This document shows positions 27,092-38,506 of a stretch of DNA of 47,827 nucleotides, piece by piece; the stretch's first letter is position 1; every line of letters starts with the position of its first letter. Origin of the DNA: Alphaproteobacteria bacterium (GTDB taxonomy: Bacteria > Pseudomonadota > Alphaproteobacteria > Caulobacterales > Aquidulcibacteraceae). A program made the translations under genes and the position numbers. The notes beneath the pieces are model-generated. The model was not told where the DNA came from. It saw only the letters and a program-made list of their open reading frames with translations, and did no database searches. The stretch spans positions 1 through 47,827 of the forward strand of contig JAGWZH010000013.1 of assembly GCA_018971945.1 (NCBI GenBank), given 5' to 3'.

Positions 27092-27106
27092 GAACAAGGC
27101 GTGAAC
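27092..27106. promoter_or_regulatory. LexA (SOS) box between uvrA and ssb
   Basis: GAAC-AAGGCGT-GAAC is an exact match to the direct-repeat LexA operator of Alphaproteobacteria (GAAC-N7-GAAC, equal to GTTC-N7-GTTC on the other strand). It lies in the 180-bp divergent gap, 98 bp before uvrA and 69 bp before ssb. It could repress both genes until DNA damage. Confidence 0.85.
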
Positions 27107-27174
27107 ATAATCGCGCCGCAATTCCTCCCCAAGAGACGTCACATCGGCAGCCCCGGAAAGCTTAGGAGAGCGTC

Positions 27175-27654
27175 ATGGCCGGAAGCGTGAACAAGGTGAT
27201 CCTCGTTGGCAATCTTGGGAAAGATCCCGAAGTGCGCCGTTTGAACAACGGCGATCCGGTCGTGAACCTGTCGGTGGCCACGTCGGAGACATGGCGCGAC
27301 AAGATGAGCGGCGAGAGAAAAGAGAAGACCGAGTGGCACCGCGTGGTCATCTTCAACGACCAGCTCGCAAAAGTCGCCGAGCAGTATCTGCGCAAGGGAT
27401 CCAAAGTCTATTTAGAGGGCCAGCTGCAGACCAGGAAATATGAGCAAAACGGGGTGGAAAAATACTCCACGGAAGTGGTTTTGCAGAAATACCGCGGCGA
27501 ACTGACGATGCTTGACGGCAAGAGCGAGGGCGGCGGCGAGCGTGCGAGCTTCAGCGGCGATGACGGCGGGTATGGTGGCGGCGGACGTCGTCAGGTGGCG
27601 GAAGGTCCTCGCGAAAGTTTCAGCCAGGATATGGACGACGAGATCCCGTTCTAA
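27175..27654 (+). CDS. ssb: single-stranded DNA-binding protein
   Basis: 159-residue SSB that coats single-stranded DNA in replication, repair and recombination. The N-terminal OB fold starts [20 protein letters not shown] and includes [20 protein letters not shown] and [19 protein letters not shown] glycine-rich linker follows. The protein ends in the acidic D-M-D-D-E-I-P-F tip that binds partner proteins. ATG 27175 follows TTAGGAGAG. It is divergent from uvrA, as in many bacteria, with a shared LexA box in the gap. Confidence 0.97.
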   Translation: MAGSVNKVILVGNLGKDPEVRRLNNGDPVVNLSVATSETWRDKMSGERKEKTEWHRVVIFNDQLAKVAEQYLRKGSKVYLEGQLQTRKYEQNGVEKYSTEVVLQKYRGELTMLDGKSEGGGERASFSGDDGGYGGGGRRQVAEGPRESFSQDMDDEIPF

Positions 27655-27956
27655 AGCGCGTTGCGGCGCCTGTGATCGAGCCGGTGTGCGCGCGACGCGC
27701 TCCACTGAGCGGTCTTGGGCGTTGTCCGCGTTCTGCCGCCGGTTCCAGAGGGCCGTCAACGCCCTTGCGGGACCGGGAGGCGTTCTGCTCCGACGGAGAG
27801 CCCGGAGAGCGACCTTCCTGTCGCTCCAGCGCTGGCGATTGCGCTGGACCAGGGGGGCGTAAGGCCCGCCCTAACGCTCGGATCGAAGCCGTCGCGCGAA
27901 GCTGTAAAACAGCGGCCAGGCTTGTGGCGGCGGACGCTGCGGGCCTATGACACGCA
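27655..27956. other. 302-bp interval between ssb and the EamA gene
   Basis: No recognisable gene. Short open frames here have no ribosome site and no similarity I know. I see no strong hairpin or T-tract that would mark a terminator for ssb. Confidence 0.5.
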
Positions 27957-28841
27957 ATGGCTAAACCGATCGCGCCCTGGGACGCCGCCGCGCTGCTGGC
28001 GATCGCTTTGATCTGGGGCGTGAATAATGTGCTCACCATGGCCGCGCTGGAGTATTTTCCGCCCATGCTGTTTGCGGGGCTGCGGTTTCTGCTGACGGCT
28101 TTAGCGTTGTTGCCGTTCATCAGCGCCGCCAAGGGGCGGTGGCGCACGCTTCTGCTGATCGCGACGCTGTCGGGCCCTGTGCATTTCGCCTTTGTTTATG
28201 CGGGTTTCGCCGCCGCGGACGATGTGACGCCGGTGGTGATTGCTGCGCAACTCTGGATCCCGTTCAGCGTCGCTCTGGCGGCCTTTGTTCTGGGCGAGCG
28301 GGTGGGACCTGCGCGGGCGGCGGGCGTGGGACTGGCTTTTGCGGGGGTCGCCGCGATGGCCTTTGATCCACTTGTGCTGCGCCAGCTTTGGGCTTTGGTC
28401 CTGATTGCTTCGGCCGCGCTTGTGTGGGCGGCCGTTTCAATTCTCATCCGCCGCTCCCCCGGCGCCACGCCCTTGAGCATCCAGATTTGGACGGCCTGGG
28501 TGGCGTTCCCCGCGCTCCTTGGGGCGTCATTCCTGTCCGAAACAGGGCAAATGGCGGCGATATCGGCGGCCTCCTGGCCTGCCTGGGCGGCGCTCGCCTT
28601 CGCAGGATTGGTCTCGAGCGTGGGCGCGAACGCCTTATTGTTCAAGCTTGTCCAGACTTATGAGGTGGCGCGGACCACGCCTTATTTGCTGTCGACGCCC
28701 GTGTTTTCGGCGGCCCTTGGGGTCGTCTTTCTGGGCGATGCGCTCACCGTTCAGGTGGTGCTCGGGGGCGTCTTGGCCATGGGTGGCGTTGCGCTTTGTG
28801 CTTTCGCCGAGCGTCGCCCCCCGAAAAGCGCGGGGGTCTAG
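27957..28841 (+). CDS. DMT/EamA-family transporter
   Basis: 294-residue inner-membrane permease with ten expected helices in two EamA repeats. The first repeat includes ALIWGVNNVLTMAALEYFPP and FAGLRFLLTALALLPF. The second begins near LWALVLIASAALVWAAVSIL and ends YLLSTPVFSAALGVVFLGD, a typical EamA close. Members export amino acids, nucleosides or other small metabolites, and the substrate cannot be read here. No clear Shine-Dalgarno sequence precedes ATG 27957. The end overlaps the convergent sodC by 4 bp. Confidence 0.87.
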   Translation: MAKPIAPWDAAALLAIALIWGVNNVLTMAALEYFPPMLFAGLRFLLTALALLPFISAAKGRWRTLLLIATLSGPVHFAFVYAGFAAADDVTPVVIAAQLWIPFSVALAAFVLGERVGPARAAGVGLAFAGVAAMAFDPLVLRQLWALVLIASAALVWAAVSILIRRSPGATPLSIQIWTAWVAFPALLGASFLSETGQMAAISAASWPAWAALAFAGLVSSVGANALLFKLVQTYEVARTTPYLLSTPVFSAALGVVFLGDALTVQVVLGGVLAMGGVALCAFAERRPPKSAGV

Positions 28842-29449
28842 CCCCGCGCCAGGACCCCGCAGGCAGCCCTCGCCCCCGCCATGCCCACCGGCTGGGAAAT
28901 ATAGTCGTCGGGTCCGGCATGAATGACGAGCGCCGCGCCATCCGCATCAAGGAGCGGCATGCGCCCCCCGATGGCTTCCGAAGCGAGCGTGACGGTGGTC
29001 GAAAACATCTCGGCGCGGATGGGTCCTTGCTCGGGCGCGAAGAGATTGGTCAGGTCCCCCGCTTCTGGTCCGTTCGCGCTCAAGAACCCATGGCTAACGC
29101 CCTCGCCGCGGCCCAAATGGCCAGAGGACGCCATGAAGCCGGCGTGGTGGTCGTGACAATCCCCGACCGCATGGAAATGCGCGCCATGCCAGCCGGGCGT
29201 GACGCCGCCTGGCGCAATTTCAATTTGGATCAATACGCCCCTGGGGCCTTCCGTGAAGCTTGCGACGCCGATGTGTTCGCCGCGGGCGTCCAGAAGCGGC
29301 GCCTGTGTGTTCGCGCCTGCCGGTCGCAGAGAAGACACGACCATGCGCGATTCGGCCGTCTCTGAGATCTCTGCCTCGATGATGAGGCAGCCGGCCAAAG
29401 CTGGCGCTGCGAGCAAGGAGGCGAGACGCAACAAAGAAGAAAGGGGCAT
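28838..29449 (-). CDS. sodC: Cu/Zn superoxide dismutase, lipoprotein form
   Basis: 203-residue extracytoplasmic superoxide dismutase. The signal segment ends in L-A-G-C (Cys21), so it is a predicted lipoprotein. Copper/zinc ligands are seen in [12 protein letters not shown] and in the SSGHLGR...VSHGFL region. [17 protein letters not shown] and ARAACGV are the usual C-terminal blocks, including the structural disulfide cysteine. S-G-H-L replaces the more common G-G-H-F-N. ATG 29449 follows AGGAG. It is divergent from gyrA and convergent with the EamA gene, so probably monocistronic. It complements the cytoplasmic Fe-SOD encoded at about 17.5 kb. Confidence 0.93.
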   Translation of the reverse strand: MPLSSLLRLASLLAAPALAGCLIIEAEISETAESRMVVSSLRPAGANTQAPLLDARGEHIGVASFTEGPRGVLIQIEIAPGGVTPGWHGAHFHAVGDCHDHHAGFMASSGHLGRGEGVSHGFLSANGPEAGDLTNLFAPEQGPIRAEMFSTTVTLASEAIGGRMPLLDADGAALVIHAGPDDYISQPVGMAGARAACGVLARG

Positions 29450-29586
29450 TGGGCTGGCTCCTGTGTTTGCGGGGTCGTAGGCGGTCTGGTAGCCTTCTCC
29501 GACTCGACAATAGGGGGTTCGGGCGTCGGCGTCAGCGCCCTTCGCGATGGCCGTTCCGGTCCCTCCCGACGATTGGATGCCCCGCC

Positions 29587-32328
<2,742 letters not shown>

Positions 32329-32378
32329 GCGCATGCGCCCGTGCAGCGGGCCGGAGGACCGATGGAGGCTTTAGGAGC

Positions 32379-32879
32379 ATGAGCAAGGTCCATCGCGTCG
32401 GGCTTTATCCCGGCACCTTCGATCCGATCACGAACGGGCATCTCGATATTATTCAGCGCGCGGCGAAGCTCGTGGATAAGCTCGTCATCGGCATCGCCAT
32501 CAACAAAGACAAAGGGCCGCTCTTCAGTCTGGACGAGCGGGTTGCGATGGTGAAAGACATTACCGCGCCTCTGCAACAGCGCATCGCGGTGGAGGTTCGT
32601 CCTTTTGACACATTGCTGATGAAGTTCGCTGAGGACGTGAAGGCGGGCGTCATCATCCGCGGACTGCGGGCCGTTTCGGATTTCGAGTACGAATTCCAGA
32701 TGGTTGGCATGAATCAGAAACTGAACAGCGAGATCGAAACAGTCTTCTTAATGGCCGATCCGACCTGTCAGGCCATCGCCTCGCGCCTCGTCAAGGAAAT
32801 CGCTCGTTTGGGGGGCGATGTGTCTCAATTCGTGCCAGAGACGGTGAGGGACCGTCTTGCAGCCAAGTTCGGAGCCTAA
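32379..32879 (+). CDS. coaD: pantetheine-phosphate adenylyltransferase
   Basis: 166-residue nucleotidyltransferase that makes dephospho-CoA from phosphopantetheine and ATP, the penultimate step of coenzyme A synthesis. The N-terminus GLYPGTFDPITNGHLDII holds the T/H-x-G-H nucleotide motif. Further on are VIIRGLRAVSDFEYEFQM and SRLVKEIARLGGDVSQFVP, both diagnostic. ATG 32379 follows TTAGGAG. It lies 50 bp after gyrA and 2 bp before the first cyclophilin gene, an order common in Alphaproteobacteria. Confidence 0.96.
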   Translation: MSKVHRVGLYPGTFDPITNGHLDIIQRAAKLVDKLVIGIAINKDKGPLFSLDERVAMVKDITAPLQQRIAVEVRPFDTLLMKFAEDVKAGVIIRGLRAVSDFEYEFQMVGMNQKLNSEIETVFLMADPTCQAIASRLVKEIARLGGDVSQFVPETVRDRLAAKFGA

Positions 32880-32881
32880 AG

Positions 32882-33793
32882 ATGGTGCGCTTTGGCCTTT
32901 CTATGATTGCTGCGCTGGCCCTCAGTTGCGCAGCCGCCTTCGCCGACGACCCTGATCCGGCGCAATGGCGCGCCCTTGACCCTGAAAACACGCTTTATAT
33001 CGACACGACCCACGGCTTGATCGTCGTCGAGATGTATCCAGAGGTGGCGCCGCTGCACGTGGAGCGCATTCGAACGCTCGCCAATCAGGGTTTTTATGAT
33101 GGTCTCAGCTTTCATCGGGTGATTGACGGCTTCATGGCGCAAGGTGGCGATCCCTTGGGGACGGGCGAGGGAGGCTCGCCCTTGCCCGATCTGCCGGCGG
33201 AGTTTTTGTTCCGTCGCGGTCCTGACATGCCTTTCGTGGAAGCTGGCGTGATGCGCGACAACCAGGGACGGGTCGCCCAACGCAGCGGCTTCTACAAGCT
33301 CCTTCCGATCGAAACCCTGCCGGATGATGTGATGGCGCGATCCGCCGATGGCCGGGCCTCCGCCTGGGGCATGCACTGCCAGGGCGTCGCCTCGATGGCC
33401 CGCTTCGCCGAGCCGGACAGTGCGGACAGCCAGTTTTTCTTGATGCGCGCGCCTTACCCGGCGTTGGACAAGCGCTATTCCATCTGGGGGCGCATCGCAT
33501 GGGGATTGGATGTGCTGCAGGCATTTCCTGTGGGCGAGCCGCCCAATCAACCCCCGACCATGACGCGAGTGCGCGTGGCGGCTGCCGCGCCGGTTTCAGA
33601 GCGCCTCAGGCTTTTTGCCCTGCGCACCGATAGCCCAGCCTTCCGCGAACTCGTCGAGCAAACGCGGCGCGAAGTCCGTCGGGACCCGGAGCGTATTTTC
33701 AGTTTGTGCGACGTGCAAATACCTGTCGTCGCGCCCGACTTGCAGCCAGCAATTGAAGAGGAACGGCCATGGTGGCGACGAGTGATACCCTGA
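32882..33793 (+). CDS. ppiA: secreted cyclophilin-type peptidyl-prolyl isomerase
   Basis: 303-residue peptidyl-prolyl cis-trans isomerase with an N-terminal signal peptide (cleavage likely after A-A-A-F-A, about residue 21), so it folds proteins in the periplasm. The cyclophilin core shows GFYDGLSFHRVIDGFMAQGG and SMARFAEPDSADSQFFLM. Between them is a long insertion (about residues 100-160). After the domain an arginine-rich C-terminal extension of about 75 residues has no known similarity. It is followed by a cytoplasmic cyclophilin whose start lies inside this gene (25-bp overlap), so the two are probably co-translated. Confidence 0.9.
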   Translation: MVRFGLSMIAALALSCAAAFADDPDPAQWRALDPENTLYIDTTHGLIVVEMYPEVAPLHVERIRTLANQGFYDGLSFHRVIDGFMAQGGDPLGTGEGGSPLPDLPAEFLFRRGPDMPFVEAGVMRDNQGRVAQRSGFYKLLPIETLPDDVMARSADGRASAWGMHCQGVASMARFAEPDSADSQFFLMRAPYPALDKRYSIWGRIAWGLDVLQAFPVGEPPNQPPTMTRVRVAAAAPVSERLRLFALRTDSPAFRELVEQTRREVRRDPERIFSLCDVQIPVVAPDLQPAIEEERPWWRRVIP

Positions 33794-34230
33794 TCATGAC
33801 CCTGGACGATGGTCCTGTGACCATTCGCCTGCGGCCGGACCTGGCGCCGGACCATGTCGCGCGGATCAAGGAGTTGGCGCAGGAAGGCTTTTATGATGGC
33901 ATTGTGTTCCATCGCGTCATCTCTGGGTTCATGGCCCAGGCCGGTTGTCCGCGCGGTCAGGGCACAGGCGGCTCTGCAAAGCCCAACCTCAAGCAGGAGT
34001 TCAACGCCGAGCCGCATGTTCGCGGCGTGTGCTCCATGGCGCGCACCAATGATCCCAACAGCGCCAACAGCCAGTTCTTCATCTGCTTTGACGACGCGCG
34101 TTTTCTGGACCGGCAATACACGGTCTGGGGCCAGGTGATCGAGGGCATGGAGCACGTCGACGCCTTGCCGAAGGGCGAGCCGCCCCGGACGCCAGGGAGG
34201 ATTGTGTCGATGCGGTTGGCGGACGTCTAG
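33769..34230 (+). CDS. ppiB: cytoplasmic cyclophilin-type peptidyl-prolyl isomerase
   Basis: 153-residue compact cyclophilin without signal peptide, acting on proline bonds in cytoplasmic proteins. It shows EGFYDGIVFHRVISGFMAQA, SMARTNDPNSANSQFFICFD (with the substrate-binding F and Q) and YTVWGQVIEGMEHVD. The ATG follows GAGGA and lies within the end of the upstream secreted paralog. Short loops make it the PpiB type. Its stop overlaps the convergent EEP-family gene by 4 bp. Confidence 0.94.
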   Translation: MVATSDTLIMTLDDGPVTIRLRPDLAPDHVARIKELAQEGFYDGIVFHRVISGFMAQAGCPRGQGTGGSAKPNLKQEFNAEPHVRGVCSMARTNDPNSANSQFFICFDDARFLDRQYTVWGQVIEGMEHVDALPKGEPPRTPGRIVSMRLADV

Positions 34231-35264
34231 GGAGCCGCCACAGGCGCATAGGTGACGGCGACAGGATAATGATCTGAGCCCACATCAGGTCCCCGCCGCA
34301 CCGCGACCGGGCGCCACCGCGCGCCATAGAACTGATGATCGATCGCAAAGATGGCGAAGAACGGCCAGACGCCTGCGCCGCGCGCAGGAGCGGGAAAGGT
34401 AGCGATCTGACGCGTGGCGCGACGCGCTCGGGCGGTGTGTCCGAAGCGGTGGAGCGTGTGTGTCCAAGACGTCATGTTGAAGTCGCCCGCCACGATCAGC
34501 GTCGAGGGGTCTGCGCGCTCGGCCAGAAAGCGGCTGATCGCGTCGAGCTCCGCCGCGGTCGCCGCTGGGCCGCCGTCGCGTCGGGCGTGGAGCCCGACAA
34601 GGCGCAGCGGCGTTCCGTGCGCCACGAATGTGGCTTCCGTCCACCGAAGCCGACGGGACGGCTGATGCGCGGCGGCCAATGACCAGGCTGCGCCAGCAAG
34701 CATGTTCACGGTTTCCGGCGCGCGTCGGCTCAGAAGAGCGACCTGGGCGTAGGGCGCAGCGATCGACTCGATCACGAAGGGATAGGCCTGCCGCAGGCGC
34801 TGCAACCCCGGGCGATAGAGAAAACCTGTTTCCTGCAAGACGACGAAGTCGGCATCAGTGGCGATCAGGTAATCGACGGCGCGGGCTTCCCAGGGCCCTC
34901 CTTGCCAGAGATTGAGAGTGACCACTGTGATCGTGTCGGCCGTCGCCGCGGGCGCGATCCAGCGATTGAGGAGGCCGGCGATCGCCTCCTGCGCGAGCAT
35001 GAATTGAAACAGCAAGACAGCGAAGCCGGCCGCCGCCAGGCTTGCGGGATGCCGATCCAAGCGGCGTCGCCAGATGACAAGCGTTGTGGCGAGAACCCCA
35101 AGCGCCCCAAGAAACGCGAACGGCGCGATCTGGTTGATGGCGTCGAGGGCCGGACAGGCTGCGGCCACGATCCCCGCGGCCGCAGCCGTTATCGCGCTTG
35201 CCGCAGCGGCGCAGTTTAAGAGCCCATTCCCCAGGCTCGCGAAGGAAGAGGGAGGCTGCGGCAT
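34227..35264 (-). CDS. membrane-anchored endonuclease/exonuclease/phosphatase family protein
   Basis: 345-residue protein with about three N-terminal hydrophobic helices (residues about 15-105) followed by an EEP hydrolase domain. Catalytic motifs are V-V-T-L-N-L-W (Asn), DFVVLQE (metal-binding Glu), VAGDFNMTSWTHTL (Asp-x-Asn) and VGSDHYPVAV (Asp-His). Family members cleave phosphodiester bonds in nucleic acids or lipids; here the catalytic part should face the periplasm, so a phospholipid or extracellular DNA substrate is possible. It is convergent with ppiB and divergent from queA, with a 96-bp gap. Confidence 0.87.
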   Translation of the reverse strand: MPQPPSSFASLGNGLLNCAAAASAITAAAAGIVAAACPALDAINQIAPFAFLGALGVLATTLVIWRRRLDRHPASLAAAGFAVLLFQFMLAQEAIAGLLNRWIAPAATADTITVVTLNLWQGGPWEARAVDYLIATDADFVVLQETGFLYRPGLQRLRQAYPFVIESIAAPYAQVALLSRRAPETVNMLAGAAWSLAAAHQPSRRLRWTEATFVAHGTPLRLVGLHARRDGGPAATAAELDAISRFLAERADPSTLIVAGDFNMTSWTHTLHRFGHTARARRATRQIATFPAPARGAGVWPFFAIFAIDHQFYGARWRPVAVRRGPDVGSDHYPVAVTYAPVAAP

Positions 35265-35360
35265 CGGGGTCGGACGTAGCCGCTCGAATAGCGCGCGTCC
35301 AGCGGGACGGATGGGCTTGGCGCTGGCCTGGGCGCTTTGGCCCCTCTAAATGCTTGGCGT

Positions 35361-36431
35361 ATGCGGACCGACGAATTTGACTTCGATTTGCCCGAGAGCC
35401 TCGTCGCTCTTGAACCCGCTCGCCCGCGCGACGCGGCGCGGCTGCTGCATGCGCCGAAGGATGGTCCGTTTGAGGATCGGATATTCCGGGAGCTGCCCAC
35501 GCTTTTGCGACCTGGCGATGTGCTGGTGCGAAACGTGACCCATGTGATCCCCGCCGCCTTGACGGGCGTGCGCCCGAGCCGCCATCCGGGCGCGCCGCCG
35601 GTGACGGTGCAGGTCAATCTGATGGGGTCACGGGGCGACGCGCGCTGGGTCGGCTTCGCCCGTCCAGGCAAGCGGCTCAAACAGGGCGACAGGGTCGCAT
35701 TCGGCGAGGGGCTCGCGGCAATGATCGAGTCCAAGCACGAAGGCGGGCTTGTGACCTTGGCGTTCAATGTGGCGGGCGAAGACCTGGACGCCCGTATCGC
35801 CGCGGCCGGCGCCCCGCCTTTGCCTCCCTATATCGCTGACCGCAGGCCTCTTCGCGCAGAGGACGTGCAAGACTACCAGACCGTCTACGCCGACCCTTCA
35901 GCCGGCGATCAGTCCGTCGCCGCGCCGACGGCGGGCCTCCATTTTACGCCTGCGATTTTCGACGCGCTGAGAGGCCAAGGCGTTGGCGTGATCGATTTGT
36001 CGTTGGCTGTGGGTGCTGGCACGTTTCTGCCGGTGAAGTCTGAGAGCCTCGCCGATCATGTGATGCATGAGGAAGTCTACACCATTCCCTCCGCATCAGC
36101 CGAGGCCATCAACGCGGCGCGGGCGCGGGGCGGTCGGGTGATCGCGGTGGGCACCACCGCGCTTAGGGCCCTAGAGAGCGCGCCGCGGGATGTCTCTGGC
36201 GCAGTTCGGCCCGTACGCGAGGCGACCCGCCTGTTCATCACGCCAGGATTTCGGTTCGCCGTGACCGACGGCCTCATCACCAATTTTCACCTGCCGCGCT
36301 CAACCCTGTTCATGTTGGTTTGCGCGTTTGCGGGCCATGAACGCATGCGGGCAGCCTATGCCCACGCCGTCGCCCAGCGCTATCGTTTCTACTCCTATGG
36401 CGACGGCAGCCTCTTGTGGCGAAGCCCATGA
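35361..36431 (+). CDS. queA: S-adenosylmethionine:tRNA ribosyltransferase-isomerase
   Basis: 356-residue enzyme that moves the ribosyl part of SAM onto 7-aminomethyl-7-deazaguanine in tRNA, forming epoxyqueuosine. It opens with [20 protein letters not shown] and the R-D-x-x-R-L-L block. [20 protein letters not shown] and LHFTP are the catalytic signature. [19 protein letters not shown] and [10 protein letters not shown] close the protein. ATG 35361 is preferred; its ribosome site is weak. The stop overlaps the tgt start (ATGA), so both queuosine genes are coupled. Confidence 0.96.
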   Translation: MRTDEFDFDLPESLVALEPARPRDAARLLHAPKDGPFEDRIFRELPTLLRPGDVLVRNVTHVIPAALTGVRPSRHPGAPPVTVQVNLMGSRGDARWVGFARPGKRLKQGDRVAFGEGLAAMIESKHEGGLVTLAFNVAGEDLDARIAAAGAPPLPPYIADRRPLRAEDVQDYQTVYADPSAGDQSVAAPTAGLHFTPAIFDALRGQGVGVIDLSLAVGAGTFLPVKSESLADHVMHEEVYTIPSASAEAINAARARGGRVIAVGTTALRALESAPRDVSGAVRPVREATRLFITPGFRFAVTDGLITNFHLPRSTLFMLVCAFAGHERMRAAYAHAVAQRYRFYSYGDGSLLWRSP

Positions 36432-37543
36432 CGGCCTTCGCCTTCCACGTACGCGCCTTGGACGGCGCGGCCCGCACCGGCGTCTTGCACACCACGCGCG
36501 GGGTCATCCGCACCCCGGCTTTCATGCCTGTGGGCACCGCGGGGACGGTGAAAGGGCTCTTGCCTGAGCAGGTACGGGCGGCAGGCGCCGACATCATCCT
36601 GGGCAATGCCTATCATTTGATGTTGCGCCCCGGCGAGGCGCGTCTGAGAGCGCTTGGGGGACTTCACGGCTTCATGCGGTGGTACGGCCCGATCCTGACC
36701 GACAGCGGCGGCTTTCAGGTGATGAGCCTCGCCGCCCTGCGCACGATCTCGGAAGAGGGCGTGGTCTTCAAAAGCCACATCGACGGTTCGATGCACGCCC
36801 TGACGCCGGAGCGCGCGATGGCGCTGCAGGCCGACGCGATCGGCGCCGACATCGTGATGCAGCTGGATGAGTGCCCAGCGTTGCCGGCGCCGCGGGAGGT
36901 GGTTGCGAACGCCATGACATTGTCCCTGCGGTGGGCCAAACGCTGCAAGGCTGCTTTTGGCGAGCGGGAGAGCCAGAATCTCTTTTGCATCGTCCAAGGC
37001 GGCGTCGATCGCGCATTGCGGGCGGAGAGCGCGCAAGCGTTGGCGGAGCTTGGCTTCGACGGCTACGCCATCGGAGGTCTCGCCGTGGGCGAGAGCCGGG
37101 GCGCCATGCTCGAGGCGATTGAGACAGCGACGCTGCATCTTCCGGTTGATCGGCCGCGTTATCTGATGGGGGTCGGCAAGCCGATCGATCTTGTGGAGGC
37201 TGTGGCTCGGGGGGTGGATATGTTTGACTGCGTGCTGCCGACGCGTTCTGGTCGGCATGGGCAGGCGTGGACTGACAGAGGCCCGATCAATCTCAAGAAC
37301 GCGCGCTTCGCCGACGATCAAACCCCTCTGGACGAAACCCTTGATTGTCCGGCAAGTCGCGACTTCTCCAAAGCCTATCTCCACCATCTGGTGAAAGCCG
37401 AGGAGCTTTTGGCCCAGAGCCTGTTGTCGTGGCACAACCTGGCTTATTACCAAAACCTGATGGGACGGATGCGCGCGGCGATCGAAGAAGGCCGCATGGC
37501 GGCGTTCGCAGCAGGTTTCCGGGCGGGCCTATCCTCCGGTTAA
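36428..37543 (+). CDS. tgt: tRNA-guanine transglycosylase, zinc site incomplete
   Basis: 371-residue enzyme that exchanges guanine-34 of certain tRNAs for the queuosine precursor preQ1. Catalytic residues are present: Asp92 in [10 protein letters not shown], Asp267 in [14 protein letters not shown], and the [10 protein letters not shown] and IGGLAVGE substrate loops. The zinc-binding segment is unusual. Aligned to Zymomonas mobilis Tgt (Cys318, Cys320, Cys323, His349), the residues here are Leu305, Cys307, Ser310 and His336, so two of three cysteines are missing. Surrounding A-Y-L-H-H-L is intact and the frame is clean. It is coupled to queA. The end overlaps the convergent dehydratase gene by 15 bp. 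Confidence 0.94.
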   Translation: MTAFAFHVRALDGAARTGVLHTTRGVIRTPAFMPVGTAGTVKGLLPEQVRAAGADIILGNAYHLMLRPGEARLRALGGLHGFMRWYGPILTDSGGFQVMSLAALRTISEEGVVFKSHIDGSMHALTPERAMALQADAIGADIVMQLDECPALPAPREVVANAMTLSLRWAKRCKAAFGERESQNLFCIVQGGVDRALRAESAQALAELGFDGYAIGGLAVGESRGAMLEAIETATLHLPVDRPRYLMGVGKPIDLVEAVARGVDMFDCVLPTRSGRHGQAWTDRGPINLKNARFADDQTPLDETLDCPASRDFSKAYLHHLVKAEELLAQSLLSWHNLAYYQNLMGRMRAAIEEGRMAAFAAGFRAGLSSG

Positions 37544-38506
37544 GATCTCTGCGAAGAGCGCCTCATCAACATTGCCGCCGCTCGCGGTAACGGCGACGAC
37601 TTGACCTTTCACATCCATTTTGCCGGCAAGCAGGGCGGCCAACGCGGCTGCGCCTCCTGGTTCCAGCACAAGCCGCAGATGGCGGAAAGCGAAGCGCATC
37701 GCCTCGCGTACATCCTGATCGCGCACCGCGACGGCCATGATGCCCAGATCCTGGGCGACGGCGAAAGGCAAAACGCCGATCTTCTCCGCCATCAAGGCGT
37801 CGCAGATGGAGCGGACGCCGCTGGGATTGGCGACCCGTTCCCGTGCTTGGAGCGAACGGGCGAAATCGTCGTGCCCTTCTGGCTCCACGCCCCAGACCTG
37901 ACATCGGGGCGCTGCGGCCTTAAGCGCGAGAGCGATCCCTGCAACGAGCCCGCCTCCCGACGTGCAGACCAGGGCCGCGTCGGCCTTCAAGCCTCGCCGA
38001 CCGAGCTGTTCGGCGATCTCGAGGCCCGCTGTGCCTTGGCCGGCGATGACGTGCGGATGATCAAAAGGCGGCACCACCGACCGGCCGGCTTCCGCCGCGA
38101 GGTCCCGCGCGATCGCTTCTCTGTCCTCCCGCACCCGATCATAGAGCACGATCTCGGCGCCCATGGCTTGGGTATTGGCGATTTTCGCCTGCGGCGCGTC
38201 GGACGGCATGACGATAATGGCCGATACGCCCATCGCCTTGGCTTGGCCCGCGACGGCGGCGGCGTGATTGCCGGAAGAAAACGCCACGACGCCTTTGGCG
38301 CGTTCCTGGGGCGACAGAAGCGCCAAGGCGTTGGCCGCGCCTCGGGCCTTGAAGGCGCCGAAGCGCTGCAGGTTCTCGGCCTTGACGAAGACGCGGGCCC
38401 CTGTCGCAGCGTCGAGGGCGTCGCAGCGCAACAGGGGGGTCTCAGTCACAAAAGGCGCAATCCGTCTTTGTGCGGCGAGAAGATCGGAGAGGACGGGCGG
38501 GGTCAT
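37529..38506 (-). CDS. threonine/serine dehydratase-like PLP enzyme
   Basis: 325-residue fold-type II PLP enzyme without a regulatory ACT domain. Members deaminate threonine or serine, or racemise serine. The Schiff-base lysine is Lys53 in [14 protein letters not shown]. The substrate loop is [10 protein letters not shown], and the phosphate-binding glycine loop is [10 protein letters not shown]. The C-terminus [12 protein letters not shown] has the serine/cysteine-position residue that contacts the PLP ring nitrogen. Length suggests the catabolic threonine dehydratase/serine racemase group rather than biosynthetic IlvA. The start overlaps the stop of hrpB (ATGA), so they form one minus-strand operon. 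Substrate is unresolved. Confidence 0.88.
   Translation of the reverse strand: MTPPVLSDLLAAQRRIAPFVTETPLLRCDALDAATGARVFVKAENLQRFGAFKARGAANALALLSPQERAKGVVAFSSGNHAAAVAGQAKAMGVSAIIVMPSDAPQAKIANTQAMGAEIVLYDRVREDREAIARDLAAEAGRSVVPPFDHPHVIAGQGTAGLEIAEQLGRRGLKADAALVCTSGGGLVAGIALALKAAAPRCQVWGVEPEGHDDFARSLQARERVANPSGVRSICDALMAEKIGVLPFAVAQDLGIMAVAVRDQDVREAMRFAFRHLRLVLEPGGAAALAALLAGKMDVKGQVVAVTASGGNVDEALFAEILTGG

Noticed and set aside
27655-27956. Short plus-strand frames after ssb
   Set aside because: No ribosome site, no hydrophobic or domain pattern, and overlapping frames on both strands of equal quality, as expected from GC-rich non-coding DNA.
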